Of a DNA stretch of 38,247 bases, positions 7,700 through 15,480 are shown piece after piece. Location of the stretch: the NCBI GenBank assembly GCA_038200435.1, contig JBBPXY010000057.1, positions 1-38,247 of the forward strand. The letters are read 5' to 3'. The DNA comes from JBBPXY01 sp038200435. Lineage in GTDB: Bacteria > Actinomycetota > Thermoleophilia > Solirubrobacterales > Solirubrobacteraceae. Made by a program: the position numbers and the translations under genes. The notes beneath the pieces were generated by a model. It ran no database searches, was not told where the DNA came from, and was given only the letters and a program-made list of their open reading frames with translations. Position 1 is the stretch's first letter, and each line of letters begins with the position of its first letter.

Positions 7700-8857
7700 C
7701 GGTTCTGCCGCCGCGCTGCGCGGATCGATGAGGATCTTCGCGTGCGTCTCAGGATCGCCTAGGGCGTCGAAGGCCGCGCCGACTCCATCGAGGCCGACCT
7801 CACCGGTGATGAGGCGCCGCGGGTCGACCTCTCCCTCGGCCAGCATGTGCAGCGTGTCGCGAAACTCGAGGGGCGTGTAGCCGACCACGAAGCGCAGGTC
7901 GATCTCCTTGTTGATCGCCATCGCAGGCTTGAACTCGTCACTCCCGACGCAGACGCCGACGACCACGACGCGGGAGAACAGTGGCGCTTCGTCGACGATG
8001 CTCTCGATCACGCCGCGCACCCCGACGCATTCGAAGATCACGGGATGCTTCGGGGCGGCGCCGAGCTTCTCGGCCAGGCGCCACGTGTGCCACCAGCCGA
8101 CGGGCAGCTTGCCGAGCTTCTCGCGCGTCCCGACGGCGAGCTCGAGCGCGTCGGGAATGCCGTCGAGGTGCCCATGCCCTTCGGCGGCCGAGAAAGGGGA
8201 CGCCTCGGCCGGGTCGATCATGACATCCGCTCCGCAGGCCTGCGCGAGCGCGCGGCGCGCAGGTGAGAAGTCGCTCGCCACGACGGTCTTCACGCCCTTG
8301 GCCTTCAGCATCAGGATCACGCCGAGGCCGACGGGCCCGCACCCGATGACGATGGCGACCTGCTTCTTGCCGACTTCGCCACGGCGCACGGCGTGCCAGG
8401 CGACGGCCATCGGCTCGGTCAGCGCCGCGACGCCGGGCTCGAGGCCGTTCGGTACCGGCACGGTGAGCGCCTCCTCGGCGAGCACCTGCTCGGCGTAGGC
8501 GCCGGGCGCATGAACGGACAGGCCGACAGTGTCGATGCCTTTCGCGCCCGCGCGAATCAGCGGGAGGGCGACGACCGGCGTGCCGGTCGGCACGCCGCGC
8601 TTGCACTTCGGGCCATACTCGGCGATCGCGCCGGAGAACTCGTGGCCGAGCACGATCGGCTCGTTCATCCGGCCGAAGCGGCCGTAGCCGGCCCGCGCGG
8701 CCAGGTCGGCCCAGTCGTCGAAGCCGTGGCGAGCATGCAGATCGGATCCGCAGATCCCGCAGCGCAGCACTTCGAGACGGACCTGCCCGGGCCCCGGCGT
8801 CGGCTCGGGCCGCTCGACGACTTCGAGTTCGGCGTTCTGGCAGGTGACGGCTTTCAT
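7682..8857 (-). CDS. Zinc-type medium-chain alcohol dehydrogenase
   Basis: A 391-residue medium-chain dehydrogenase that probably oxidises an alcohol with NAD(P). The catalytic zinc site is visible as CGICGSDLH (Cys36, His41 region) and LGHEFSG; the Rossmann loop is GCGPVGLG. The usual four-cysteine structural-zinc lobe is missing: the segment around GPKCKRGVPTG has only one Cys. There is an insertion before the Rossmann half, and about 50 residues after it (GHGHLDG to KLPVGWWH) are unlike typical members. ATG at 8857 begins directly at the conserved MKAV; no good ribosome site was seen. It converges with monooxygenase 2. With the aldehyde dehydrogenase it makes an alcohol-to-acid module; AdhD of the mymA operon is the closest known parallel by gene content. 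Confidence 0.9.
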   Translation of the reverse strand: MKAVTCQNAELEVVERPEPTPGPGQVRLEVLRCGICGSDLHARHGFDDWADLAARAGYGRFGRMNEPIVLGHEFSGAIAEYGPKCKRGVPTGTPVVALPLIRAGAKGIDTVGLSVHAPGAYAEQVLAEEALTVPVPNGLEPGVAALTEPMAVAWHAVRRGEVGKKQVAIVIGCGPVGLGVILMLKAKGVKTVVASDFSPARRALAQACGADVMIDPAEASPFSAAEGHGHLDGIPDALELAVGTREKLGKLPVGWWHTWRLAEKLGAAPKHPVIFECVGVRGVIESIVDEAPLFSRVVVVGVCVGSDEFKPAMAINKEIDLRFVVGYTPLEFRDTLHMLAEGEVDPRRLITGEVGLDGVGAAFDALGDPETHAKILIDPRSAAAEPSAPGS

Positions 8858-8965
8858 GAGGTCAAGTGGTGAGCGGCGAGCCAGGAGCGCACTCCAGTCG
8901 CTCTGGCGGCGGCGGCCATGGCGCACCCGGCACACATGAGCCGCAGTTTACTCCCGTCCTGGCAG

Positions 8966-8982
8966 ATGAGACTGAGACTCAT
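8966..8982. promoter_or_regulatory. Fur/Zur-like palindrome upstream of the zinc transporter operon
   Basis: ATGAGACTGAGACTCAT is a 17-bp dyad in which seven of eight base pairs match around a central G. Its length and ATGAG/CTCAT ends fit Fur-family boxes. It ends 8 nt before the first start codon of the operon that also encodes a Zur-like protein, so zinc-dependent repression of the operon by its own last gene is the simplest reading. The close spacing suggests a very short or absent leader. Confidence 0.6.
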
Positions 8983-8990
8983 TCCTGTGT

Positions 8991-10769
8991 ATGCTCGCTC
9001 GGATGCTCGAGCCATTCCGCCTTCCCTACGTTCAGCGCGCGATCGTCGAGGTCGTGGTGCTCTCAGTGGGCGCCGGGATACTCGGCACCTGGATCGTGCT
9101 GCGGGGTCTCGCCTTCTACGCCCATGCCGTCGGCACCGCGGCCTTTCCCGGGCTGGTGCTTGCGAACGGACTGAACTTCGCGGCTCCTCTGGGAGCGTTC
9201 GCGAGCGGCGGCGTCTTCGCCGGGACGGTGGCGCGGCTGGCTCGGCGGGAGCGCACCAGCTACGACGCGCTGACCGCGCTCGTGCTCGTCGGCGCTCTCG
9301 CAACCGGCGTGATTCTCGCGAGCGACGTCTTCCACTCGGGCGGCGGCGTCGAGCAGCTTCTGTTCGGCTCGCTGCTGGCCATCGGCTGGAACGACGTCGT
9401 CCTCGCCGCCGTCGCCAGCGGTCTGGTTCTGGTGGCCGGCGCCGTGCTGGGCCGGCGCTGGCTCGCGACAGGCTTCGACCCTGCCTCCGCCCCCGCGCTC
9501 GGTCTGCGCTCCGCGCTGCCCGACCTCATCCTGCTCGGGCTCATCGCACTGGCGACGACGGCCGCCCTCTCGGCGGTCGGCGCACTCCTGGCCACCGCCC
9601 TCTTCGTCGTGCCCGCCGCCACGACCCGTCTGTGGAGCCGGCGCACGCTCCCCTGGCAAGTGGCGACCGTCGCGCTGGTCGCGGTCGAGGCGATCGCCGG
9701 CCTGTGGCTTTCGGTGGAGACCGACGCTCCTCCCGGCGCCACGATCGGCGTTCTGAGCTCCGTTGTCTTCGGGCTTGCGGCCGCGGCGCGGCATCTGAGG
9801 CAACCGGGGAAGCGGTTCGCGGTGTCCACCGCCGTGCTCGCGCTCATGGGCCTCGCCGGCTGCGGCGGGTCGGGCGGGTCGGGTGGGTCGGGTGCGTCCT
9901 CTGGCACGACGCTCGACGTAGTGGCTACGACCACGCAGCTCGGCGACTTCGTTCGCGAAGTCGGCGGCTCGCGCGTCGACGTCCACCAGATCCTCAAGGC
10001 CAACAGCGATCCGCACGACTACGAGCCGCGTCCCTCCGACGTGCAGGCCACGGCGAGCGCCACGGTCGTCTTCTTGAGCGGAGACAACCTCGACCCTTGG
10101 ATGGACAAGGTCGCGGAGGAAGCAGGGGGCTCGCCCACCCGCGTCGTCGTAAGCGACGCGGTGCCGGTGAAGATTTCGGGCAACCCCTCGGGCCCCGAGG
10201 CTTCGACGTACGACCCTCACTGGTGGCATGACCCGGTCAACGCGAAGGCGGCAGTCAAGCGCATCGCCGCAGCCCTGAGTGCCGCAGACCCGAAGTCCGC
10301 CGCGGTGTTCAAGAGGAACGCCGCGGCTTACGAGCGCAAGCTCGCCGCCCTGCAGGCCGGTATCGCATCGTGCTTGAAAGCCGTCCCGGTCACCCAGCGC
10401 AAGCTCGTCACCGACCACGACGCGTTCAACTACTTCGCCAAGCGGTTCGGCATAGCAATCGTCGGCGCCGTCATCCCCTCCCAGTCGACCCAGGCCCAGC
10501 CGTCGGCGGGCGACCTGGCCAAGCTCTCCAGCGTGATCAAGAAGCAGGGAGTTCGAGCGATCTTCCCGGAGAGCTCGCTGAACCCCAAGCTGGCCCAGGC
10601 GATCGCGACGCAGACGGGTGCGACGTCGAGCTACACGCTCTACGGCGACACGCTCGGTCCCGCCGGATCGGCAGGAGCCACGTACCTGACGATGGAAGAA
10701 GCCAACGCCGAGGCGATGACGCGCGGCCTCACCGGAGGCCGGCGAGGGTGCGTGGTGAGGGGCTTGTGA
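8991..10769 (+). CDS. Zinc ABC transporter permease fused to zinc-binding lipoprotein (ZnuB-ZnuA type)
   Basis: A single 592-residue frame with two complete modules. Residues ~10-266 are an ABC-3 family metal permease with about eight hydrophobic helices. Residues ~268-291 look like an intact lipoprotein signal: basic QPGKR, a hydrophobic run and lipobox LAGC with Cys291, followed by a Gly-Ser linker. Residues ~308-592 are a cluster A-I metal-binding protein: DPHDYEPRPSD (His342), YDPHWWHDP (His410, His413), TDHDAF (His476) and a C-terminal Asp (Asp553). No stop separates the modules. Normally these are separate proteins. The signal may act as a linking helix that places the binding protein outside, or signal peptidase II may cut at Cys291. 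The GTG overlap with the ATPase gene is coupled. Zinc rather than manganese is inferred from Zur and the His ligands. Confidence 0.9.
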   Translation: MLARMLEPFRLPYVQRAIVEVVVLSVGAGILGTWIVLRGLAFYAHAVGTAAFPGLVLANGLNFAAPLGAFASGGVFAGTVARLARRERTSYDALTALVLVGALATGVILASDVFHSGGGVEQLLFGSLLAIGWNDVVLAAVASGLVLVAGAVLGRRWLATGFDPASAPALGLRSALPDLILLGLIALATTAALSAVGALLATALFVVPAATTRLWSRRTLPWQVATVALVAVEAIAGLWLSVETDAPPGATIGVLSSVVFGLAAAARHLRQPGKRFAVSTAVLALMGLAGCGGSGGSGGSGASSGTTLDVVATTTQLGDFVREVGGSRVDVHQILKANSDPHDYEPRPSDVQATASATVVFLSGDNLDPWMDKVAEEAGGSPTRVVVSDAVPVKISGNPSGPEASTYDPHWWHDPVNAKAAVKRIAAALSAADPKSAAVFKRNAAAYERKLAALQAGIASCLKAVPVTQRKLVTDHDAFNYFAKRFGIAIVGAVIPSQSTQAQPSAGDLAKLSSVIKKQGVRAIFPESSLNPKLAQAIATQTGATSSYTLYGDTLGPAGSAGATYLTMEEANAEAMTRGLTGGRRGCVVRGL

Positions 10770-11524
10770 CCGGCTCACCGCTGATCGAGGCCCGTGACCT
10801 CTCCGCGGGTTACGGCGGGCCGCTTGCCCTCCGCGACGTGACGTTCGCCGCGGCGCCCGGCGAACGCATCGGCGTGCTCGGACCCAACGGGGGCGGCAAG
10901 TCGACTCTCTTCCGCGTGCTGCTCGGGGAGCTGCCGGCCGCGCACGGTTCGGTCACGGCGCCGCCCCGGTGCGGAACCGTCCCGCAGACCGAGCGCTCGC
11001 GGCTCGACTACCCGGTGAGCGCGCTCGACGTCGCGCTCATGGGCACGCTGTCGCGCCTGCCCTGGTGGCGGCGCCCGGGCCAGTCCGAGCGCGAGCAGGC
11101 GTTCGATGCCCTGGAGATCGTCGGCCTGCGCGATCAGGCCCGGGCGAGCTTTGGCGCGCTCTCGGGCGGGCAACGTCAGCGAGTGCTCGTCGCGCGGGCT
11201 CTCGTTCAAGACACGCGCGTTCTGCTCCTGGACGAACCGTTCTCGGGCGTCGACGCGCCAAACGCCGACCGGCTCATGGCGCTCATCGACCAGTTCGCGG
11301 ATGAGGGGCGCACGGTGATGATCGCCACCCACGACGTTGAGCAGGCCCGCACTTGGGACCAGGTCCTCTGCCTGAACGGATCGCAGATCGCGTTCGGCGC
11401 ACCCGGCGAGACCCTGACCCGGGATGTCTTGGAGGCGACCTACGGCGCGGCGATCGTCACCCTCCCGCCGACCCTCGACGGCGTGGAGCGCGGGGTCCTC
11501 GCCCCCCATCACCATGACCACTGA
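10766..11524 (+). CDS. Zinc ABC transporter ATP-binding protein (ZnuC-like)
   Basis: A 252-residue ABC ATPase that would power the two permeases. Visible: Walker A GPNGGGKST, Q-loop VPQTERS, signature LSGGQRQR, Walker B VLLLDEP and switch histidine ATHD. It ends in a histidine cluster (HHHDH), which may bind metal or may simply be variable. The GTG at 10766 overlaps the TGA of the fusion gene (GTGA), with GGTGAGGGG just upstream as ribosome site. Its 3' end overlaps the second permease by 11 nt. Confidence 0.93.
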   Translation: MTGSPLIEARDLSAGYGGPLALRDVTFAAAPGERIGVLGPNGGGKSTLFRVLLGELPAAHGSVTAPPRCGTVPQTERSRLDYPVSALDVALMGTLSRLPWWRRPGQSEREQAFDALEIVGLRDQARASFGALSGGQRQRVLVARALVQDTRVLLLDEPFSGVDAPNADRLMALIDQFADEGRTVMIATHDVEQARTWDQVLCLNGSQIAFGAPGETLTRDVLEATYGAAIVTLPPTLDGVERGVLAPHHHDH

Positions 11525-12401
11525 CGCGGTGCTCGCCCCCGTCTGGCATGCACTCGCGGACCCTTGGTCGAGCTCGATCATGGTCCGCGCCTTCGTCGAG
11601 GTGGGGCTACTCGGGGTCGCCGGAGGGGCACTCGGATGCTGGGTCGTCTTCTACGGGCTCTCATACAGCGCCGAGTCGCTCGCGCATTCGCTCTTTCCCG
11701 GGCTCGTGATCGCGGCGCTCCTCGGCCTGCCGCTGCTTCTGGGTGGGGCGGTTGGCATCGTCGCCGCCGCTCTGGCCGTGGGAGTGGCCGCCCGCGCGCC
11801 CGGCGTCGATCGCGACACCGCGGTCGCCGTCGTCGTCACAGGGCTCTTCGGTCTGGGAGCTCTGCTTGCCCTGTCGCCGGCCACGCCCGCGGGCGTCTCG
11901 GAGCTGCTCTTCGGAGACATCCTCGGGATCTCGGACACCGACCTCGCGCTGGCGGGAGGGCTGGCGGTGATCGTTCTCGTGGCGCTGCGCCTGCTCCACG
12001 GCCGGCTGCTCGCGGTGGGATTCGATCGCACGAGCGCCCCCTCCCTCGGCATCTCCCCGGGCTTCATCGACGCGGCGCTCCTCGTCCTTTTGGCCCTCGC
12101 GGTCCTGGTCGCCGTGCAGGGTCTCGGCAATCTGCTCGTGGTCGCGGTGCTGGTGGGTCCCGCCGCATCCGCTCGGCTTCTCGCCCGCCGTATCGTGCCG
12201 ATGATGGTCACCGCCGCTGCGCTGACGATCCTCGCCGGTCTCGGTGGGCTCTACCTGTCCTACTACGTGCAGACGGCTGCGGGTGCGTCCATCGCCGGCC
12301 TGACCGTCGTGCTCTACCTCATCGCCGCAACGGCAAGCCGCGTCCGGAGCGGCGCGGGCGCGCCGGACAACCTCAAACGCGGCATTACCATCGGCGCATG
12401 A
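11514..12401 (+). CDS. Second zinc ABC transporter permease (ZnuB-like)
   Basis: A 295-residue ABC-3 family permease with about eight to nine hydrophobic helices. It shares internal landmarks with the permease half of the fusion gene: FPGLV, ELLFGDILGIS against QLLFGSLLAIG, and the segment GFDRTSAPSLG against GFDPASAPALG. The ATG at 11514 lies within the last codons of the ATPase gene and the TGA overlaps the Zur start (ATGA), so the whole operon is translationally coupled. Two different permeases in one operon suggest a heterodimeric channel in which only one subunit carries the binding protein. Alternatively each may form its own homodimer. Confidence 0.92.
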   Translation: MTTDAVLAPVWHALADPWSSSIMVRAFVEVGLLGVAGGALGCWVVFYGLSYSAESLAHSLFPGLVIAALLGLPLLLGGAVGIVAAALAVGVAARAPGVDRDTAVAVVVTGLFGLGALLALSPATPAGVSELLFGDILGISDTDLALAGGLAVIVLVALRLLHGRLLAVGFDRTSAPSLGISPGFIDAALLVLLALAVLVAVQGLGNLLVVAVLVGPAASARLLARRIVPMMVTAAALTILAGLGGLYLSYYVQTAAGASIAGLTVVLYLIAATASRVRSGAGAPDNLKRGITIGA

Positions 12402-12844
12402 GCGGCGAGGAGTCTGCAACGTGGACGGAGCACGCCTTCGACTCACTCGAGCAGGCCGGCTACCGGCGGGGCGGGGCACGGAGGGCAGTCGTCGAACTGC
12501 TCGGCCGGCAGAGCTGCGCGGTCACGGCAATCGACATCGACGCCGCGCTGCGTGCCGGCGGGCAGACCGTGGCCCGCGCCAGCGTCTACCGCACGCTCGA
12601 GCAGCTCGCCGAGCTCGGGCTCATCCAGCGCCTCGAGGTCGGTCAGGGCACAGCGCGCTACGAGCCGGTCAACCCGAGCGGCGAGCACCATCACCATCTC
12701 GTGTGCGACCGCTGCGGCGACGTCGTCCCGTTCGAGGATCGGGAGCTCGAGAAGGCCATTGCCCGTCTCTCCCGCCGCGTGGCGTTCAAGGTCGATGATC
12801 ACGAGGTGGTCCTGCACGGCGCGTGTGGCGCCTGCGCGGCTTAG
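12398..12844 (+). CDS. zur: Fur-family regulator, probably zinc-sensing (Zur)
   Basis: A 148-residue Fur-family repressor. The N-terminal winged helix shows RASVYRTLEQLAELGLI. The metal region shows the HHHHLVCDRCGD segment and a second Cys pair, CGAC, near the end, which together form the structural zinc site. Assignment to Zur rather than Fur rests mainly on its place as the last gene of a zinc transporter operon; the protein alone does not settle the metal. It overlaps the permease stop (ATGA). It probably binds the palindrome at 8966-8982 and represses the whole operon when zinc is sufficient. Confidence 0.88.
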   Translation: MSGEESATWTEHAFDSLEQAGYRRGGARRAVVELLGRQSCAVTAIDIDAALRAGGQTVARASVYRTLEQLAELGLIQRLEVGQGTARYEPVNPSGEHHHHLVCDRCGDVVPFEDRELEKAIARLSRRVAFKVDDHEVVLHGACGACAA

Positions 12845-12853
12845 CACCGGCGG

Positions 12854-13474
12854 TCAGTCCGCGGGGTAGCCGTTCTCGCTGAGCAGGCGGGCGAGATGGG
12901 CGACGTTGCGCGCCCCCGTCGCGATGGCCGTCGCCGTCGGGTCGGGAGTCGGGCTCTTGTCCTTGTAGTCGATGCCCTGCATCGCCTCGCCGACCCAGTA
13001 GACCGATCCTTCCGGCGGGATCGAAAAGCCCGTGTCGCTCAAACCCTGGGCGAGCTCGGCGAAGACGTGGTGCGCCCCGTCCTCGTTGCCGACGACCGCG
13101 ACCAGCGCGGCTCGGTCGTAGGAGACCATCCGGCCGAGCTCGTCGGTCTCCGCGAGAAACGCGTCGAGGCGCTCGAGCACCCGCTGACAGACGCTCGACG
13201 GGTGGCCCATCCAGATGGGTGTTCCGAGGACGAGGATGTTGGCGTCGAGGATGCGCTTGCGCACCCCGGGCCACTCGTCGCCGTCACCCTGGTCGCTCAA
13301 CACGCCGGGCTTGATGTCGAGGTCGACGAGCCGAATGATCTCGCCGTCGGACTCGACATCGTGGTCGCTGAGCGCGGCAAGGAGCTGGGTGAGCAGCAGG
13401 TCGCAGCTGGACTCCTCCGGCGAGGGCTTCAGCGTGCAGTTGAGGGCAACCGCCTTGAGGGTCTCTGCGGGCAT
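12854..13474 (-). CDS. NADPH-dependent FMN reductase / flavodoxin-fold protein
   Basis: A 206-residue flavodoxin-fold protein. After a first beta strand (KAVALNCTLKPSPEES), the FMN-side motif GTPIWMGHPSS is clear, as in the WrbA/FMN reductase group, which passes electrons from NAD(P)H to FMN, quinones or other acceptors. The middle contains VAVVGNEDGAHH, a typical second flavin-side strand. The C-terminal third (DYKDKSPTPDPTATAIATG) is common in actinobacterial members. The gene converges on the Zur gene with a 9-nt gap and stands alone. Partner and substrate unknown. Confidence 0.85.
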   Translation of the reverse strand: MPAETLKAVALNCTLKPSPEESSCDLLLTQLLAALSDHDVESDGEIIRLVDLDIKPGVLSDQGDGDEWPGVRKRILDANILVLGTPIWMGHPSSVCQRVLERLDAFLAETDELGRMVSYDRAALVAVVGNEDGAHHVFAELAQGLSDTGFSIPPEGSVYWVGEAMQGIDYKDKSPTPDPTATAIATGARNVAHLARLLSENGYPAD

Positions 13475-13520
13475 CGATTCGTTCTCCTGGTCAGTTCGGG
13501 AATGTGGTTCGGTACGAGCG

Positions 13521-13664
13521 CTAGCGGCGAGCCCGCACCGTCGTGGTGCGCCGCTCTGGCGCCGACCGATTACCTACGGCGTCCTCGGCCAGAAGGGTCA
13601 CGCGGTAGCGGCCGGCCTGTAGCGGCCGCGTCGTCCCGGCGAGGGTGCGCAAGCCGGCGCGGAT
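13521..13664 (-). pseudogene. Stranded C-terminal beta-domain remnant behind the amine oxidase
   Basis: Reading straight on after the amine oxidase TGA, the same frame stays open for 47 codons and ends in TAG at 13521. Its translation contains LQAGRYRVTLLAEDAVGNRS, the ending of an Ig-like or beta-sandwich module often seen at the C-terminus of exported actinobacterial proteins. There is no start codon of its own with a ribosome site. The parent domain is normally longer, so part of it appears deleted. Either a stop and deletion have shortened the oxidase, or TGA is sometimes read through. Confidence 0.55.
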
Positions 13665-15179
13665 TCACAGCCGGTGCAGGACTTCGCCCGCGGCGCGCTC
13701 GCCCGAGCGGACCGCGCCGTCCATGTATCCGTTCCAGTAGGTCGAGGTCTCGGTACCCGCCCAGTGGATGCGCCCCACGGGCGGGCGCAGCGCGTGACCG
13801 TAGGCCAGGAGCGTCCCCGGCCCGGCGATGCCCACGGGGCAGCCGCGCGTCCAGGGCTCCTGGGTCCATGCCGTGTCGAAGTACTCCTTTGGGTGAAGCG
13901 CTTCGGGGCCGAACAGGGTCGCGAACTCCTCGAGCACCCGCCTGCGCTTCTCGGCCTTTGACAGCCGGGCGTAGGCCCGCGCCGAATCGCCGCCGACGAA
14001 CCCGAAGAGCACCCCGGGCTTGCCGCTCGGCGGAGAGTCGTCGAAGGTCGCGCTCACGAGGCCGTCGCTCGACACCGCCGTGCCGTTCAGTCCCTTCTCG
14101 CGCCAGAACGGCCGGTAGTAGCTCGCCGCCACCTTCGTGAGCGCTCCCTGCCCGAGCCGCTGGGTCAGCTGATCGCGATCGGGCGGAAGTGCGGGGTGAT
14201 AGTCGATGCGGCCCGCCAGCGTCGGCGGTACGGCCACGATGACGCGCTTGCCACGGACGGTGAGGCCGTCGCACTCGACCCGCACGCCGCGCGAGCTCTG
14301 CACGATCCGCCGCGCGGGCTTGCGGAGCAGCACGCGGTTGCGGCCTAGGGCTCGGGCCATGCGGATCGGGATCGCTTGCGACCCGCCGACGAAGCGGTAC
14401 ATCTGCGCACCGTCGCGCGTGTCGAAGTTGCGCTCGAACGTTCCCTGGTTCTTCTCGTTGCCCGACGCCGCGATGTAGAAGAGCACGAAGAGCAGCGACA
14501 GGTCACGCGGTTCCGCGCCGAAGATCGGCCGGGTGGCGGCCGAGACGAGGTCGCGGAAGCGTTGCGTCTTCGAGTTGTTCTGGATGAACGTCTCCAAGGT
14601 CTGCCCGTCGTATTCGGCCGCCTTCTTCGCGTGCCAGGGCGCGTCGACCGGGATCTCGGTCGCCATCTGGTCGAGTTGGGCGACCACCGCGGTCAGCTCG
14701 GGCAGGATGGTCGGGTCGAGCGGGGCGGTGCCGGTCGGGCCCGTATCGCTGTAGGTCTGGCGCTGCCCGCCCGCGAGGAAGACATTCTGCCCCGTGTCGT
14801 AGGTCAGGAAGGTGCCGACGTTATGGGCCTTGGCGATCCCCAGGATGTGGTCCTGCGTCGGCCCGGCGAAGGTGCCGCCGCGTTCGGAAATAAGTCCGTG
14901 GCCCAGCGAGTGATTCCAGACCCGCCCGCCCACCCGGTCGCGGGCCTCGAGCACGATCACCGAGTGATGGGAGCGGGCGACGCTGCGAGCGGCGGTGAGC
15001 CCCGCGAGGCCGGCGCCAATGACGATCACGTCTGCATGGCGCGAGTGCGAGGTGCGGTGGGGCTTCGCGCGGCGGGTTTTCGCGTCGGCGGCTTCGGTGC
15101 CGGTGCTTAGCACAGCCCCCGCGCCGGCGGCAGCGCCAGTGCCGATGAAGCCCCGGCGGGTCAGTGCGTCTTTGCTCAT
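13665..15179 (-). CDS. Tat-exported flavin monoamine oxidase family protein
   Basis: A 504-residue FAD-dependent amine oxidase that would oxidise an amine to an imine/aldehyde, releasing hydrogen peroxide and ammonia. The N-terminus has a twin-arginine signal (LTRRGFIGTGAAAGAG), indicating folded export. Then come the FAD loop VIVIGAGLAGLTAA (residue ~51), the motif EARDRVGGRVW, a substrate domain with FVGGSQAIP, and the C-terminal FAD motif IHWAGTETSTYWNGYMDGA. The ATG at 15179 has AGGAG 8 nt upstream. The open frame extends further 5' but begins the signal correctly only here. It ends at VLHRL, followed in frame by the remnant at 13521-13664. Substrate unknown; alternatives are L-amino acid or polyamine oxidases of the same fold. 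Confidence 0.92.
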   Translation of the reverse strand: MSKDALTRRGFIGTGAAAGAGAVLSTGTEAADAKTRRAKPHRTSHSRHADVIVIGAGLAGLTAARSVARSHHSVIVLEARDRVGGRVWNHSLGHGLISERGGTFAGPTQDHILGIAKAHNVGTFLTYDTGQNVFLAGGQRQTYSDTGPTGTAPLDPTILPELTAVVAQLDQMATEIPVDAPWHAKKAAEYDGQTLETFIQNNSKTQRFRDLVSAATRPIFGAEPRDLSLLFVLFYIAASGNEKNQGTFERNFDTRDGAQMYRFVGGSQAIPIRMARALGRNRVLLRKPARRIVQSSRGVRVECDGLTVRGKRVIVAVPPTLAGRIDYHPALPPDRDQLTQRLGQGALTKVAASYYRPFWREKGLNGTAVSSDGLVSATFDDSPPSGKPGVLFGFVGGDSARAYARLSKAEKRRRVLEEFATLFGPEALHPKEYFDTAWTQEPWTRGCPVGIAGPGTLLAYGHALRPPVGRIHWAGTETSTYWNGYMDGAVRSGERAAGEVLHRL

Positions 15180-15242
15180 GTACGCTCCTGGCCCGGGGGG
15201 CCGTCGCCTGTAGCGGTCCGGTTTGAGGTTAGGGTTCGCCCG

Positions 15243-15480
15243 ATGGTGTCGCAAGGGCAAATCGATCTGGGTCGCGAGCGAGCTCTCGTGGCCTCGGCGT
15301 CTCGCCGGCTGGCGGGCGCCGGCCTGGTGCGCGGGACGGGCGGCAACGTGAGTCTTCGGGTCGGCGACCGCGAGGTGATAACCCGACGGGATGCGAGCTC
15401 GCCTCGGTCGAGCGCGGGCAGGTGACGCGTGACGATCTCGATGGCGCGATCGGGGCAACGGAGCTACGCGAATGGGCTTC
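15243..15480 (+). pseudogene. Class II aldolase relic (FucA/AraD family N-terminus), frameshifted
   Basis: The first ~48 codons read as the start of a class II aldolase/epimerase: ERALVASASRRLAGAGLV followed by RGTGGNVSLRVGD, the phosphate-binding glycine motif of the family. At about 15384 the frame breaks. Restoring one base lets the family motif continue as ITPTG and then LASVERGQVTRDDLDG. Homology fades after about 15450 and the zinc-binding histidines and the rest of the protein are missing. It is therefore a decayed gene and not a working enzyme. Confidence 0.7.

Noticed and set aside
13665..13667. TGA as a selenocysteine codon in the amine oxidase
   Set aside because: The family has no selenocysteine at its end, no selenocysteine-insertion hairpin was seen just downstream, and the following residues look like a stranded domain remnant.
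12896..14140. Forward frame of about 414 codons
   Set aside because: Antisense to the FMN reductase-like gene and the amine oxidase; no domain seen.
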